The notes: generated by a model not told the origin, from the sequence alone. Positions 45,050 to 56,045 are shown, numbered from the stretch's first letter. The stretch: DNA of 64,000 bases from Schistosoma haematobium (GCF_000699445.3 NC_067196.1:92660864-92724863); one strand, 5' to 3'. Translations and numbers: made by a program.

Positions 45050-45105
45050 GATTTTGATGGAATTTTATTCTGTGAGCTCAGAGAACAAAACGCCATCAAA
45101 AAGAC
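45050..45105. mobile_element. PLE end, miniature inverted pair
   Basis: TTTTGATGGAATTTTATTCT GTGAGCT faces CTCAGAGAACAAAACGCCAT CAAAA, an imperfect palindrome made of the same sequence as the outer arms of the 21-kb dimer. Confidence 0.6.
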
Positions 45106-45204
45106 GTTTCTACTACCCATCTATTTTATTTTATGTTGAAAACCTGTTTTTTCATTTAACAGAAAATTCATGAGACTAGCCGTCAATTTTATTCTGATAA
45201 AACA

Positions 45205-46085
45205 TTACTTGCTTACTTGCTTACGCCTGTTCATCCCGATGGAGCATAGGCCAACGACCAGCATTCTACAACACATTCTGTTCTCGACATTCCTTTCCAC
45301 TTCTACTCAATTTTTCTTCATTCTTCTCATACCTGTCTCCATTTCTCAAACCAATGTGTTCTATGGTCTTCCTCGTCTCCTCATTTGGCCTTGACGATTC
45401 CATGTGAGGGCTTACCTTGTGATGCAGTTCGGTGCTCTCCTCAATGTGTGTCCTATCCAATTCCATCACTTCTTCCTGATTTCTTCCTCCACTAGAATCT
45501 GGTTTGTTCTCTCCTATAGTAGGTTGTTTCTGATAGTGTCTGACCAACGGATCCGAAATATTTTGTGTAGACAACTGTTAATAAACACTTGTATGTTCTG
45601 GATGATTGTTGTGATAGTTCTCCAAGTTTCCGTCGCATACAGTAGAAGTGTTTTGACATTTGTATTGAAAATTGTGACTTTGGTGTTTGATTGTAGACAG
45701 TTGTTTTGAGTTCCAGATGTTCTTCAAGTGTAGATATGTTCCTCTTACTTTTCTGATCTGCGCCTTCACAAGTGCATCAGACCCACCATGTTTATCAATA
45801 ATGCTACACAGATTTGTAAGTGATTTTACATCTTCCAAATCTTCTCCATCAAGTGTGATTTGATTGGTGCATGCTGTGTTGTATCGGAGAATCTTCATTT
45901 TCCATTTGTGTAGTTTGAGACCTACTGCTGCTAGTGAGGCTGCTGCTATACTGGTCGTCTTCTTGTACATTTATTATTGGATATATGATAGAAGAGTCAG
46001 ATCATCTTTGAAGTTTAGATCATCCAACTGTACCCTATCTGTCCATTATTACTTAAGTTTAATCAGCATAGTTTTTCATGTAGAA
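45205..46085 (-). mobile_element. RTE-type LINE (SR2-like), longer copy with altered catalytic box
   Basis: Minus strand: QLDDLNFKDDLTLLS, two TAA stops, TTSIAAASLAAVGLKLHKWK, ITLDGEDLEDVKSLTNLCS, KHGGSDALVKAQIRKVRGTY, through the C-terminus to the TAAG tail at 45205. It shares derived changes with 36150-36985. Confidence 0.85.
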
Positions 46086-46172
46086 CTATGTTCCTTGAAT
46101 TATCATCAGTAAATATGTACAATGTGTAACGACAAAGACTTTTGAGATGAAAAGATTGATATTATGCTGATA

Positions 46173-46210
46173 GTTCCTTTTCTTTCTTTCTTTCTTTCTT
46201 TCTTTCTTTT
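46173..46210. repeat. (CTTT)n microsatellite
   Basis: About nine CTTT units followed by a T run. Confidence 0.9.
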
Positions 46211-46534
46211 TTTAGAAATTACTTTTATAATAACAATGAAACAGTTCGTATACCTCTCTCTATTATTGAAATGGTTTGAATCATTAATAGGTTCATTTAG
46301 ATAATAAAGTTAACAATCAGAATAATAAGTCAATTTGAATAGTTAAGATAAACAAATTGACCTTGTTGATAAGATTTCATTGACCGAAATAATTCAATTT
46401 ACTTTGATTCCAATATTAGAATCCTTATTTATATATAAACGAACTGATTTATTAGAGTTATGCAATTATAAATGAATGATTAATCAATTCGTCGATGAAA
46501 CACATAAATATGGATCATTTATTCTTGGAGATTT
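46211..46534. other. unassigned AT-rich DNA
   Basis: Nothing recognised. Confidence 0.3.
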
Positions 46535-46725
46535 CAACATTCTTCTGAATGAAATCATCATCAGCACAAAAACTTCAAGGTTGAACTGGTGAAGTTTGTG
46601 CTGATGATGTCGTTCAGAAAAACGATAAAAACTCCACGACCAAAACCATCCAACTCAGAGAACAAAACTCCATCACAATCATCCACTTGAAATACAAATC
46701 TTCTCCACTATCACATAAACATCGA
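46535..46725. mobile_element. PLE hammerhead end, inverted dimer (diverged)
   Basis: CATTCTTCTGAATGAAATCA TCATCAGCACAAAAACTTCA faces TGAAGTTTGTGCTGATGATG TCGTTCAGAAAAACGAT, followed by CTCCACGACC and CTCAGAGAACAAAACTCCAT. Same arrangement as 20985-21198 but the arms have diverged and GAAA is now TAAA. Confidence 0.75.
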
Positions 46726-47519
46726 ATCTCTCTCATGTGTACACCAGTTCGAATTGTCATACTTCTGCATCATAGAAAGATGACATTGTCAGGGTTAATC
46801 CCAGAGTAGTAGAAGTAATGACAGTATTCATAGTAATAGAATAGATTTGACATCCAAGTTGTTTATCGTACTATTGATATGGTTTCAGGTTTCATTCATT
46901 TGCTAATACTTGCAAAAATGTCACTTTCAAATTAAAGAGCATACAAATATATGAATGTTACAACGGCAGCTCAGTGGTTAAAGCATTTAGCATTTAATCA
47001 ATGTCATTTGATTCATAAACTCTCCACCTTGTTTGGTCTCACAAGTTATGTAATATCACAAGCGATATGCTTCAAATCGAGTACATAATCCATTGCTTTA
47101 TAATCAAGATATTTTACTATACAGCTGTATTTGAATGATGAATTATCCATCAGTCAGTCAGTCATAAACAACACAGAACCTGTCTCATAAGTATGCTTGT
47201 TCAATTTGCTATACCCCATCACCACAGCTAAATGAAATGTCAGGGCAAATCTCAAAGTAGTAGAGGTAGTAACAGTGTAGTGTCGGTCGCGATGTTAACA
47301 CCACATAGCTTATTCTATCTTCCGAACAGGCCAATCTATTCGTTCATCTCAAGTCACTCTTTATCACTTTCGAATACGTATATTTCATATAATCATTGAT
47401 CTCAGAGTAGTGAAGGTAGTAATAGTATTAATGGTAATGCAATAGATCAGATACCCAAGATATAATTTGAGAGGAAAATGCAAGTTGGGGAAATAATAAA
47501 AAGTAGTTTATGAGAAATT
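46726..47519. other. mostly unassigned; family C fragment at about 47275-47345
   Basis: TGTAGTGTCGGTCGCGATGT, CACCACATAGCTTATTCT is the start of family C on minus and fades after about 70 bp. The rest is unassigned. Confidence 0.5.
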
Positions 47520-48745
47520 CAGAAACTATGGATCTAGTCGAAGAAGAAGAAGAAGATGATGATGATGAATGAATGCACCTGAGTCGTTGAGAAAGATTCT
47601 GAATCACGTTACTCTATATCTCTAACCGTTAGTCATGATACCCACGCGGATTACAATCAGGTGGCATGCACCTACCTACCTGGTTTAGTCCAACAGTCAT
47701 TGTGTTCATGGATTGATCCCATGCCTATGTTTGGTAGGCATAAGATTTCTTTTAACCAACTTCTACATGAGCCATCATCGGACGTCGAGTTATTCGGTAG
47801 ATGAGTATACGTAATAGGTGTCTCAGCCGTTTCAGTCGATAATGATTCACACCATCTTCAATTGACTTGCCACTTTTATTTAGAACTCAAAGCTTAACTC
47901 GATGTTCCTAAACTGCACGAGCAATGCTTCGAAGACATCTATAATCCAATGCTAGTAATTTACGAATATCCCCTATTTTTAAAGTCCATGACTTACATCC
48001 ATAGAGAAGAACAGAACAAACTATTTCACATTACACTCGTCTTTTGTTTGATAAACGGATATCTGTTATATCCGGTGAAGATTAAATTACAGGTAACTTC
48101 CAAGGACTATTCATGGACTAATATTCTATAAATATTCTTATTGTATAACTACTCAACAATTACACTATGTATATTTATATTCCTTTTATGATAAGCTTTA
48201 TTTTGATCTATAACTTATTATTGTACGATTTACGGTCCTTAAGTTATGTTCAGTTTATTAACTACTGCCTCCCTCATTCACAGCCACTTTTTGGGCTTAT
48301 TTGTGTACAAATATTATTTCCTATTTTATGGTACGTTGCGGTCTGTGTGATTGATATATAAACCCAAGTATGCCTGAAATAAACGATCTGCTCTGATTCG
48401 GAAGATGGTATCTTGTTCTGGACTCAAGTGGAAGGGCTCGTAGGACATAGGACCAATAAGGACGCTAAACTGGCCACACCGGTTGAACGTCATTGGTTGG
48501 CCTAGTGTGAAGATTCGTATAAGTCGTATCCGGATTGGTCGATAGGTCGCGTGAAAGCAAAACAAGACATCCAAGGTCATAACAATATCCTACTTACGAC
48601 CCAAGATACGCAAGTAGGCAAGCACCAACCGTGTATTCTGAATTCGTATCAAGATCCCATCAAACACCATTACATCAGGGTTGATGAGATTTCTGCGATA
48701 AGTGAAGTGATCAATACACTCAACTACATCACTTCCTTTAAATAA
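47520..48745 (-). pseudogene. LINE RT C-terminal region (SR3-like), split by a solo LTR
   Basis: Minus strand before the LTR: VVECIDHFTYRRNLINPDVM, RIQNTRLVLAYLRILGRK. After it: VCSVLLYGCKSWTL, IRKLLALDYRCLRSIARAV, RCMPPDCNPRGYHD. These align in order with the frame at 49860-50525. Stops and frameshifts throughout. The LTR at 48066-48584 falls at the DIRLS motif. Confidence 0.8.
48066..48584 (+). mobile_element. solo LTR (LTR family 1), 519 bp
   Basis: Starts TGTTATATCC and ends GGTCATAACA, flanked by ATATC (48061-48065 and 48585-48589). Contains GATATATAAACC (TATA-like, about 48352) and AATAAA (about 48379) in the order expected for U3-R. Nearly identical to 25379-25899 in reverse, so the two are young. 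Confidence 0.93.
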
Positions 48746-48959
48746 ATCTGGGCGCTGACTGACTGCATATACAACGATATTTTCTTCTGATATTTTTATA
48801 CTGTCAGATGTGCTTAAGCTTCTTTATGACTAATCAACCGTAGCTGCTACCTTAACGTGGTAGTAAGGCTTGACTTTCGTGACAGCTAGTTAATTATCAT
48901 CATTTATACGTTAATGAAATTCATGATGTAAGTAAGTAATCAGACCACGCATCTGGCTC

Positions 48960-49666
48960 ATATATGGAGATGACAGATTTGTGGTAATTAAAAAGACTCT
49001 TCTTAAAAATTTTTCCAAACACATAAATACGCTCTCAGAACGTATCAAATTCACCATCAAAAAGAAAGATGAATATGGTTAACTACCATTGATAGACTGT
49101 TTAGTTAAAAGGAATTCTAGATGAAAGTCTAGATCTAACCATATACCGAAAATTGGCACATTCAAATCGGTTTATTGATTTTAAGTCTGTATATCCATTC
49201 AATGCAAAAATTTCCCTAACCCTGAATCTTTTCAGAACAGCAACCAAAATCAATACCTCAGAAGAAGGAGACGAGCTAATATCATTAAAACATATTAAAA
49301 CAAAACTGCCCTTCTGTAAATAACAATCTTAATGAAAGATCTTTGATTGATACTGTCGTTTTACCTTACCACCAAGATACGACAGAAGAGTTACAAGGGT
49401 TCTTCAAAACCTATAAAATTAAAGCTTTCTATGAAGACAATCAACACTCTAAGAAAATCCTTAGTTAGAATTAAATATAAGATCCCGTTCGTTTCCATAA
49501 AAAATTGTGTCTACAAGTTAGACTGTGTAGATTGTGATGCGTTCTATATTGAAGAGTCTTCCCATGAGATCCTGACTCGTGCCAAACAACACTTAAGTAA
49601 CACAAAAGACCTCCTAATAATCCTGCAGAACTGGAAAAATTTACTAGTTAAACCAGCAATAGCAGT
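48960..49666 (+). pseudogene. Penelope-like element (lineage B), RT end and endonuclease
   Basis: Early part: SERIKFTIKKKDEYG, LPLIDCLVKRNS, LDLTIYRKLAHSNRFIDF, matching the PLE segment after YVDD. Then the frame at 49347-49682 with SIKNCVYKLDCVDCDAFYIE, a GIY-YIG core in which the usual G/R residues are lost (IEES instead of IGET), and EILTRAKQHL. It stops at the LINE insertion. Confidence 0.8.
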
Positions 49667-50757
49667 TCACTTGTTAACTTAGAATATGCAGATGACATAG
49701 TTTTATTTGGTGAAGACGCTGACAAAATGCAGAGTCTTCTGACCACTCTAAGCAACAATGCAAGCATGTTCGGGATGCGATTCTCTCCCTCGAAATGCAA
49801 AATGTTGCTTCAGGATTGGGTTACATCGACACCCGAACTAGTGATAGGGAGTGAAGTAGTTGAGTGTCGACCGCTTCACTTATCTTGGAAGTCTCATCAG
49901 CCCTTGTGGTCTGGTGTGTGACGAAATCTCAGCACGGATACAGAAGGCTCGACTAGCTTTTGCCAACTTGCGTCATTTATGGCGTAGGCGAGATATCCGT
50001 CTATCAACCAAAGGACGTGTTTACTGCGCAGCAGTTCGTCCCGTCCTACTTTATGGCAGTGAAACATGGCCGGTAGGAGTAGAGGATATTCGTAGGTTAC
50101 TAGTATTTGATCATAGGTGTCTTCGAAACATTGCTCGTAAATCCTGGAACACTGGAGTAAGTAATGCAGTTGTTAGGAAACGAGTACTAGGTAAGGATTG
50201 CAAATCAATTGATGACGTAGTGAAACTTCATCAGTTGAGATGGCAGGGACACATGTTACGTATGCTCAACGACCGACTACCTCGACGTGCGATGTTCAGT
50301 GGTATAGGAGTAGGTTGGAAGAAAGCTAGGGGCGGCCAAACCAAAACATGGCACAAATCCATGAAGTCACTGACAAGTGAATTGAGTCATGTTGGTAGGT
50401 GTAGACTACCTGGTTGGGGACCGCCAGATGATAGCAACCGATGGTTAGAGACCCTGAATGACATGGCTCAAAATCGTTTGCAATGGCGCAAGTGCATCCA
50501 CTCTTTGTGTTCTCCCAAATTCTAATCTTCTGAATTCTTCATGTCCCTTTTTGCCTCTTTCCAAATTTTTTTCACTGGATTATACTCTTTAAATAACATC
50601 TCCAAACCCTAATCTTCCCGATTACTGCTTATACTCTTACTACCTCTACCACTACGGAATTTGAATCGACAACTGCATCTCTGTGCTAAGGTGGTGTGGC
50701 AACTCTAACTTAGGTACGTACGTACTAAGTTCTACGTTGTTACTGACTGACTGACTG
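49667..50757 (+). mobile_element. 5'-truncated LINE (Perere-3/SR3-like) with 12-bp target duplication
   Basis: Flanked by AGCAATAGCAGT at 49655-49666 and 50758-50769. Begins LVNLEYADDIVLFGEDADKM (RT motif C, YADD). After a small frame change near 49860 it runs through the 221-aa frame at 49860-50525 (RFTYLGSLISPCG, ARLAFANLRHLWRRRDIRLS, VLLYGSETWPV, to SLCSPKF). It then has the 3' UTR and the (CTGA)n tail. The RT C-terminus is essentially intact, so the insertion is recent. Target-primed reverse transcription explains the truncation and duplication. Confidence 0.92.
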
Positions 50758-50835
50758 AGCAATAGCAGTACATGCGACTTTCAATAATCAGCAAATCGAT
50801 ATTAAAAATATCAAAATAATAGGTGCGAAAAAGAG
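50758..50835 (+). pseudogene. Penelope-like element (lineage B), endonuclease continuation
   Basis: Continues the protein cut at 49666: AIAVHATFNNQQIDIKNIKI, IGAKKRTITN. Joins lineage A sequence near 50836. Confidence 0.7.
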
Positions 50836-51640
50836 AACAATAACCAACTTCTTTTACTAGACGTAGGAGAGATGATAGTTCCATCAAACGTTCTGTATAT
50901 AGAAACACTACATGGACAGGACAATATCTTAACTTCCATAGTAATTGCTCAATTCATTACAAACGTAGATTAATAAATGGCTTATTCAATAGAATCAATC
51001 GTATTTATACTAGCGATACTATTGAAGTAGAAATGAAGCTCTTAAATGAAACATTAATGAATAATGGTTATTTATTGAAGTTTATAAACTGCTAGAAGGG
51101 TCACAATACGATTAGACTTATGACGCTTCTAGCGGCTAAAAAGCGGACTTACATTATGTTACCATTTAGAGGTGACTCAAGTAGTCTCATGTTGAAACGG
51201 AGACTTGAATTAGCCATCAACAAGAAATTTTATGCAGCCCAACTTGTTATTGTTGAAAAGACAAAGTTTATGCTTCACCAAAAACTCAAACAGCACATAA
51301 GCGAATATATCGTATCCCATTGTGTCTATCAACAAGTACATAGGGAGGAGCAATCGTGATCTGTAAGTAAAGGGGGACGAAACATATACCCAAATAACTG
51401 CAGAAACAAATGAATTCCAATGGTCAAATAAGATCACAGGATAGACAGACATCTTCCTCCATTGAGAGACATTTATTTGAAACTGATCATAAGATCGATA
51501 TCAAACCAGCATTTGTAGTCTTGTGCAAAAGCCTTCAAGGGCGTATACTAATGTTTATTGCGGCCTTGGCTATACGGATACTGAAGCCCTCTTTATGTGT
51601 TCAAAAACCATTTGTTCTTACACTTAATCTACCCTGGTGA
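50836..51640 (+). pseudogene. Penelope-like element (lineage A), RT end and endonuclease
   Basis: LLLLDVGRDDSSIKRSVYRN, TTWTGQYLNFHSNCSIHYKR, VEMKLLNETLMNNGYLLKFI, then MLPFRGDSSSLMLKRRLELA, VSHCVYQQVHREEQS, and finally SSIERHLFETDHKIDIKPAF, LAIRILKPSLCVQKPFVLTL, NLPW. Same domain order as 11.0-11.9 kb. Several stops, and part of the GIY-YIG core is replaced. Confidence 0.8.
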
Positions 51641-51724
51641 TACTGATTTATTATTCAGAGCTGTTATCACATTGTTTTTGTGTACTTTATTTTTACTAGA
51701 TAAGGGGTTTTGTGAAGACTGTAA

Positions 51725-51830
51725 TAATTCAATAGTTGAATTCACGAGTCGATTAACGCTAGACCACCATGGAAAACCTGGAAGCACTGGACAACCGTTT
51801 CGCTATGGTGGGACTCCTTTTCTTTGCTAC
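51725..51830 (-). mobile_element. SINE family A, 3' end only
   Basis: CACGAGTCGATTAACGCTAG, CCACCATGGAAAACCTGGAA, GCACTGGACAACCGTTTCG on plus. Stops near TATGGTGGGACTCC. Confidence 0.75.
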
Positions 51831-52544
51831 GGTTTAGCTTTAATCTGTCTAGTTGATCTTTTAGTTTTCACTTAAAAATGTCTTACTAAGCGCATTATGT
51901 GTGATCAGATTGTTCGAAATGTATTACACGAATATATATAACATAATTCTGATAATCTTCGTCTTCTCATTGCATTATCGAATTTCAGAAATAATTCTCC
52001 AACTATAAAGAGAGGCGAGTAGCCGAAACGGTCCACATAATGCTAAATCCCTCTGCTCTCAACGGGAAAGAAGGCATGATTATTCATTCAACTTGGACTA
52101 TTTATCCAAACAACCACATTTGACCTTATTTGTTTCCCTCACAATCTATACACACACACACTCAATTTCAACCCAACTGCTACATATAAGGAAGCATAAA
52201 TTTTTATATCCACCTTTTGATGCACAAATTAATACAGTGACGGGTCATACAAACTCACCTTGTCCAAGAATAACTTGACATTGACATATCTAGACCTATT
52301 ATGATTTTTTTTGTACGAAAAATATTCTGCATTGTTTCCACTGTACTACTTAGACTTGCGTTAATTTAATTCGATTATTTGTTTACTCTGAAGAAGTGGC
52401 CTACATTAGGTTACGAAACGGAAATACAGTTTTCTATTCATTGGGTTATGGCAAAAATATATTTACTATCAATTAATTAGAATATCCTGAGAATAAGTTT
52501 TAACCACATATAATATGAAAGGCTTAAATAAACACATTAAATGT
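51831..52544. other. unassigned AT-rich DNA
   Basis: 52010-52050 contains GAGGCGAGTAGCCGAAACGG, a possible repeat edge; nothing firm. Confidence 0.3.
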
Positions 52545-52850
52545 TTAATAATTGAATTCATAAGTGAATTGGAGTCAGACCACCATGGAAAACCTGGAAG
52601 CACTGGACGGCCGTCTCGTCCTAGTATGGGACTCCTTAACAGTGCGAATCCACAATCCTACCTCGCGAGACTCGAATCTATGACCTATCGATTTCGTGCA
52701 TGAGCGCTTAACCTCTAGACCACTGAGCTGGCCGGCATCCAACGGTGCCAACATGTAACTTCAATCAATTCACGAAATTGCACCACCGTGCACCATTGTC
52801 TTCGGTGGGTTACTATCTCACGACAGACCCGGTTAAACTCCACTAGTCTT
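52545..52850 (-). mobile_element. SINE family A, near full length
   Basis: Minus: GTTTAACCGGGTCTGTCGTG, ATGTTGGCACCGTTGGATGC, CAGCTCAGTGGTCTAGAGG, ATTCGAGTCTCGCGAGG, then TGTTAAGGAGTCCCATACTA GGACGAGACGG (both ribozyme halves mutated) and the tail. Confidence 0.82.
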
Positions 52851-53484
52851 ATAAGATGTTCATAATATTCATAAGAAATCAGTGTTTTGGTCCAATATTG
52901 TTATAATGCTCTTAAACTGATTGTGTTGTTTGACTTAAGTTATAGTTACTCATTGACCTAAATCGGAAATATGGATCGCTGGATATCAACTATTTAATGT
53001 GAAAATATCGGGATCGCTTCAAGGTTTGATGATCATGGTTGCTATTCTTCACATGGTTGGATAGTTAATAAGTTCCGCACTAAGATAAAACAAATATCTA
53101 TTGTTCCATGGTTCATTCTAACTTGTATGTTAATCATTCCATAATGAAAATTATTGTCAATTTGTAAGTGGGCTATGGTCATATATCTTTATCAAGTTGA
53201 TTTTCTTATAAACTTTCACGCATCACTCGTCACCTTCAATGCTGGAATGTATTGAATATTTAGAAAATCTACTCAAAATGATAAAACTAATTGACAGTAT
53301 TTAGGCTGTAAACTATCGTTTCTAAGTCATTCAATAGACTACCATAGATGTGATCCTTTAGATAAAAATCTTGTCTTGCGACATATAACTCAGTAGATTA
53401 GTTGCATTCAATTTACTGAAGTAATTTAATTATTATATTCAAGATAATAAGCAATGAGTTTGAACCTAATTTACTTTAGTAATG
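52851..53484. other. unassigned AT-rich DNA
   Basis: No supported feature. Confidence 0.3.
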
Positions 53485-53975
53485 GTAAACCTTACTTATT
53501 TACTTACTTACGCCTGTTACATCTCGTGAAGGAGTATAAGTCGCCAAGCAGCATTCTACAACCCATTCTGTCCGCGACATTCCTTTCTACTTCTACTCGA
53601 TTCTCGTTCATTCTTCTCATATCTGTCTCCATTTCTAAAACTAATGTGTTCTTCGGTCTTCCTCGTCTCCTCATTTGGCCTTGACGATTCCATGTGAGGG
53701 CTTACCTTGTGATGCAGTTCGGTGTTCTCCTCAATGTGTGTCCTATCCACTTACATCACTTCTTCCTGATTTATTCCTCCACTAAAATCTGGTATTTTCT
53801 CTCCTATAGTAGGTTGTTTCTGATAGTGTCTGGCCAACGGATCTGAAGTATTTTGCATAGACAACTGTTAATAAACACTTGTATATTCTGGATGATTGTT
53901 GTGATAGTTCTCCAAGTTTCCGTCGCATACAGTAGAAGTATTTGGACATTTGTATTTGAAAATTCTGACTTTGGT

Positions 53976-54997
53976 TGTAGTGTCCGATATTATGTTAAGC
54001 CCATATAACTTATTCTATCAATCGAACAGCCCATCCTATTCATTCTATTTGAGTTACATTTTGACCTTGTTATTTATTCGCTTATCAATCTTGACTGTTT
54101 TTATATGAGCGCGTAGGTGTGTGTGCACATTTCTTATCCCATTACTCATCACATGTCTGTAACTTATTTTTGTGTGACTATAACTATTGATTAAGGCTTG
54201 GTTGAAGTGGAGTTTACTTACGAGGCATCTCCACTCTGAGTCCTTTCTCTTCTCTCTATACTATTCGCTTCATATATAAAATATATGTATTCAAAAGTTC
54301 ATTCTCGTTATTTGACTTATCTAAGTCCGTTATTGACTAACGTGATCTAAGTCGATGGATTATATACGAGGATAGGCGACCGTTATATCCGAAAGCCGCC
54401 AATCAGAAGCAGCGAATTACCGATCGGATCAAGGACACGTAGAACGTGTGCGAGCAGCCTAGAGTTCTGATTGGTCCTGCTTTCCGTCTAGCCCAGCCAG
54501 TTAAGACCAGAACGCCAATCCGAGCATCTGCGATTATATTTCAAACATACTGAGTGTTATATACCAATCAAACAGACCAAAACGTACCAATAAAATATGA
54601 AACAACATTAGTACAATAATTAGCCAAATGTGGCTATGAATATGGGAGGTAGTGACTAATAGACAGAGCATAATTCAAGAATGGTAAAACGTATAATAAT
54701 GGTTCATAAGTTAAAATAAAGCTTATAATAAGAGGAATATGAATATGAATAGTTTAGTTATTTAACGTTTATACTATAAAAATATACGTTTAGCATTGGT
54801 CGATAAATGAATCCCAAAAGTTACCATTCATTATGTTTATCGAGACCTAACAGCGACATATATATTTCGACAGCAATCATTTAATAACAATCATTCATAC
54901 GATCTACTTGGAGTCAGATCCCAGGCCACTAAAGTGAAAAGCCCTTCAACAAACATTTTCCGATCTAAATGACGGCAAAATAAAGGGGCCCACTAAA
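53976..54997 (-). mobile_element. family C LTR-like repeat, complete, with 4-bp duplication
   Basis: Starts TGTAGTGTCC and ends GGGCCCACTAAA, flanked by TGGT (53972-53975 and 54998-55001). Net length is 545 bp after removing the 472-bp solo LTR and its duplicated 5 bp. Terminal TGTAGTG/CACTA.A are inverted repeats. Solo LTR is the favoured reading; a MITE-like element is the alternative. Confidence 0.75.
54381..54852 (-). mobile_element. solo LTR (LTR family 1), 472 bp
   Basis: Starts CGTTATATCC (first T mutated) and ends GACCTAACA, flanked by GCGAC (54376-54380 and 54853-54857). Shares ACGTACCA, GGTTCATAAG..AATAAAGCTTATAATA blocks with 21774-22255 in reverse. Confidence 0.9.
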
Positions 54998-55341
54998 TGG
55001 TGTTTGTTGAGGGTTGTTTTGAATTCCAGACGTCCTTCAGTTCTAGGTATACTACTCTTGCCTTGCCGATCCGCGCCCTCACATCTGAATCATATCCATC
55101 ATGTTCATTAATGATGCTATCCAGATATGTAATGGTTTTTACATCTTTCAAATCTTCTCCATCAAGTGTGATTTTGATTGATACGTGTTGTGTTGTTGTT
55201 GTTATATATAACTGTTGTTCAGTCTTCTCATATCTGTCTCCATTTCTCGGCATAATAGTAAACCAATTTAGATAAAATCGTTAGATATAATGGAAAAGTT
55301 CAAAGTTTAAAAAAAATAATAATAAAATAGTATTCTCACCA

Positions 55342-55680
55342 GTTGAGATCATGAGTCGATTGAAGCTAGACCACTATGGAAAACCTGGAAGCACTGGACA
55401 GCCGTTTCATCCTATTGTGGGACCCCTCAGCCGTGCGCATCCATGACCCCGTCTCGCGAGATTCGAACCCAGGACCTGTCAACCTGCCGCAAGACTGATA
55501 GGTCCCAGGTTCGAATCTTGTGAGCGGGGCGATGGATACGCACTGCTGAGGAGTCCCACAATAGGACGAAACGGCCATCCAGTGCTTCCAGGTTTTCCAT
55601 GATGGTCTAGCTTCAATTGACTCATGATCTCATCTGTTGAAATTTCTACCATCTCCACAAAACCTCTTCTGATAAAAATA
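55342..55680. mobile_element. SINE family A, head-to-head inverted pair
   Basis: A minus copy (55342-55485) from the CATGAGTCGATTGAAGC tail to CGAACCCAGGACCTGTC meets a plus copy (55490-55680) starting ACTGATAGGTCCCAGGTTCG. Arms of about 140 bp meet inside the tRNA-like head. Confidence 0.85.
55540..55587 (+). ncRNA. hammerhead ribozyme motif (SINE A copy)
   Basis: GCACTG, CTGAGGAG, stem II TCC/GGA, CGAAAC, GGCCATC, CAGTGC. Stem I pairs fully (GCACTG with CAGTGC). Stem III is weakened by A for G in CCAT; the cleavage triplet would be ATC. Confidence 0.72.
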
Positions 55681-55949
55681 GTATTCCATTAGATTATTGA
55701 TTTTTTTTTCTCATTAAATAATCAACTGTTGTAATCGATTGTCAAAAGTAGCGGTATCCAAAAATACAAGAAAACAAACAAACTGATAATTGAATACGCA
55801 TTGATATTCATTAGAAACAAGATACTTGTCAACTATTTTACATTTTTATTATTTATAATATAAGATAATTTTATTTATATTACGCATTTGATTGTCGGAA
55901 TGAAAAGAAATTCTTTCACCCATTATGAAGTGTAAATGAAGTGAAGCAT
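55681..55949. other. unassigned AT-rich DNA
   Basis: Nothing recognised. Confidence 0.3.
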
Positions 55950-56045
55950 TATGCTTACTTACTTACTTAGTTACTTACTTACTTACTCACTTAGTTACTT
56001 ACTTAGTTACTTACTTACCTACGCCTATTACTCCCAACGGAGCAT
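55950..56045 (-). repeat. (TTAC)n array with the last bases of an RTE LINE
   Basis: Seventeen or so TTAC/TTAG units, then CCTACGCCTATTACTCCCAA CGGAGCAT. The LINE part is about 30 bp, so the array has expanded from its tail. Confidence 0.85.

Larger units (their letters stand above)
53485..55258 (-). mobile_element. RTE-type LINE (SR2-like), split by family C
   Basis: Part 1 (53485-53975) runs from the (TTAC)n tail through the C-terminus. Part 2 (55002-55258) encodes RNGDRYEKTEQQLYI, VSIKITLDGEDLKDVKTITY, LDSIINEHDGYDSDVRARIG, KARVVYLELKDVWNSKQPS on minus. Joining across the insertion restores GACTTTGGTGTTTG, as in the 45.7-kb copy. Confidence 0.85.

Noticed and set aside
53976..54997. Family C as a CACTA-type DNA transposon
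   Set aside because: CACTA elements start with CACTA and end with TAGTG; here the order is reversed and the duplication is 4 bp rather than 3.
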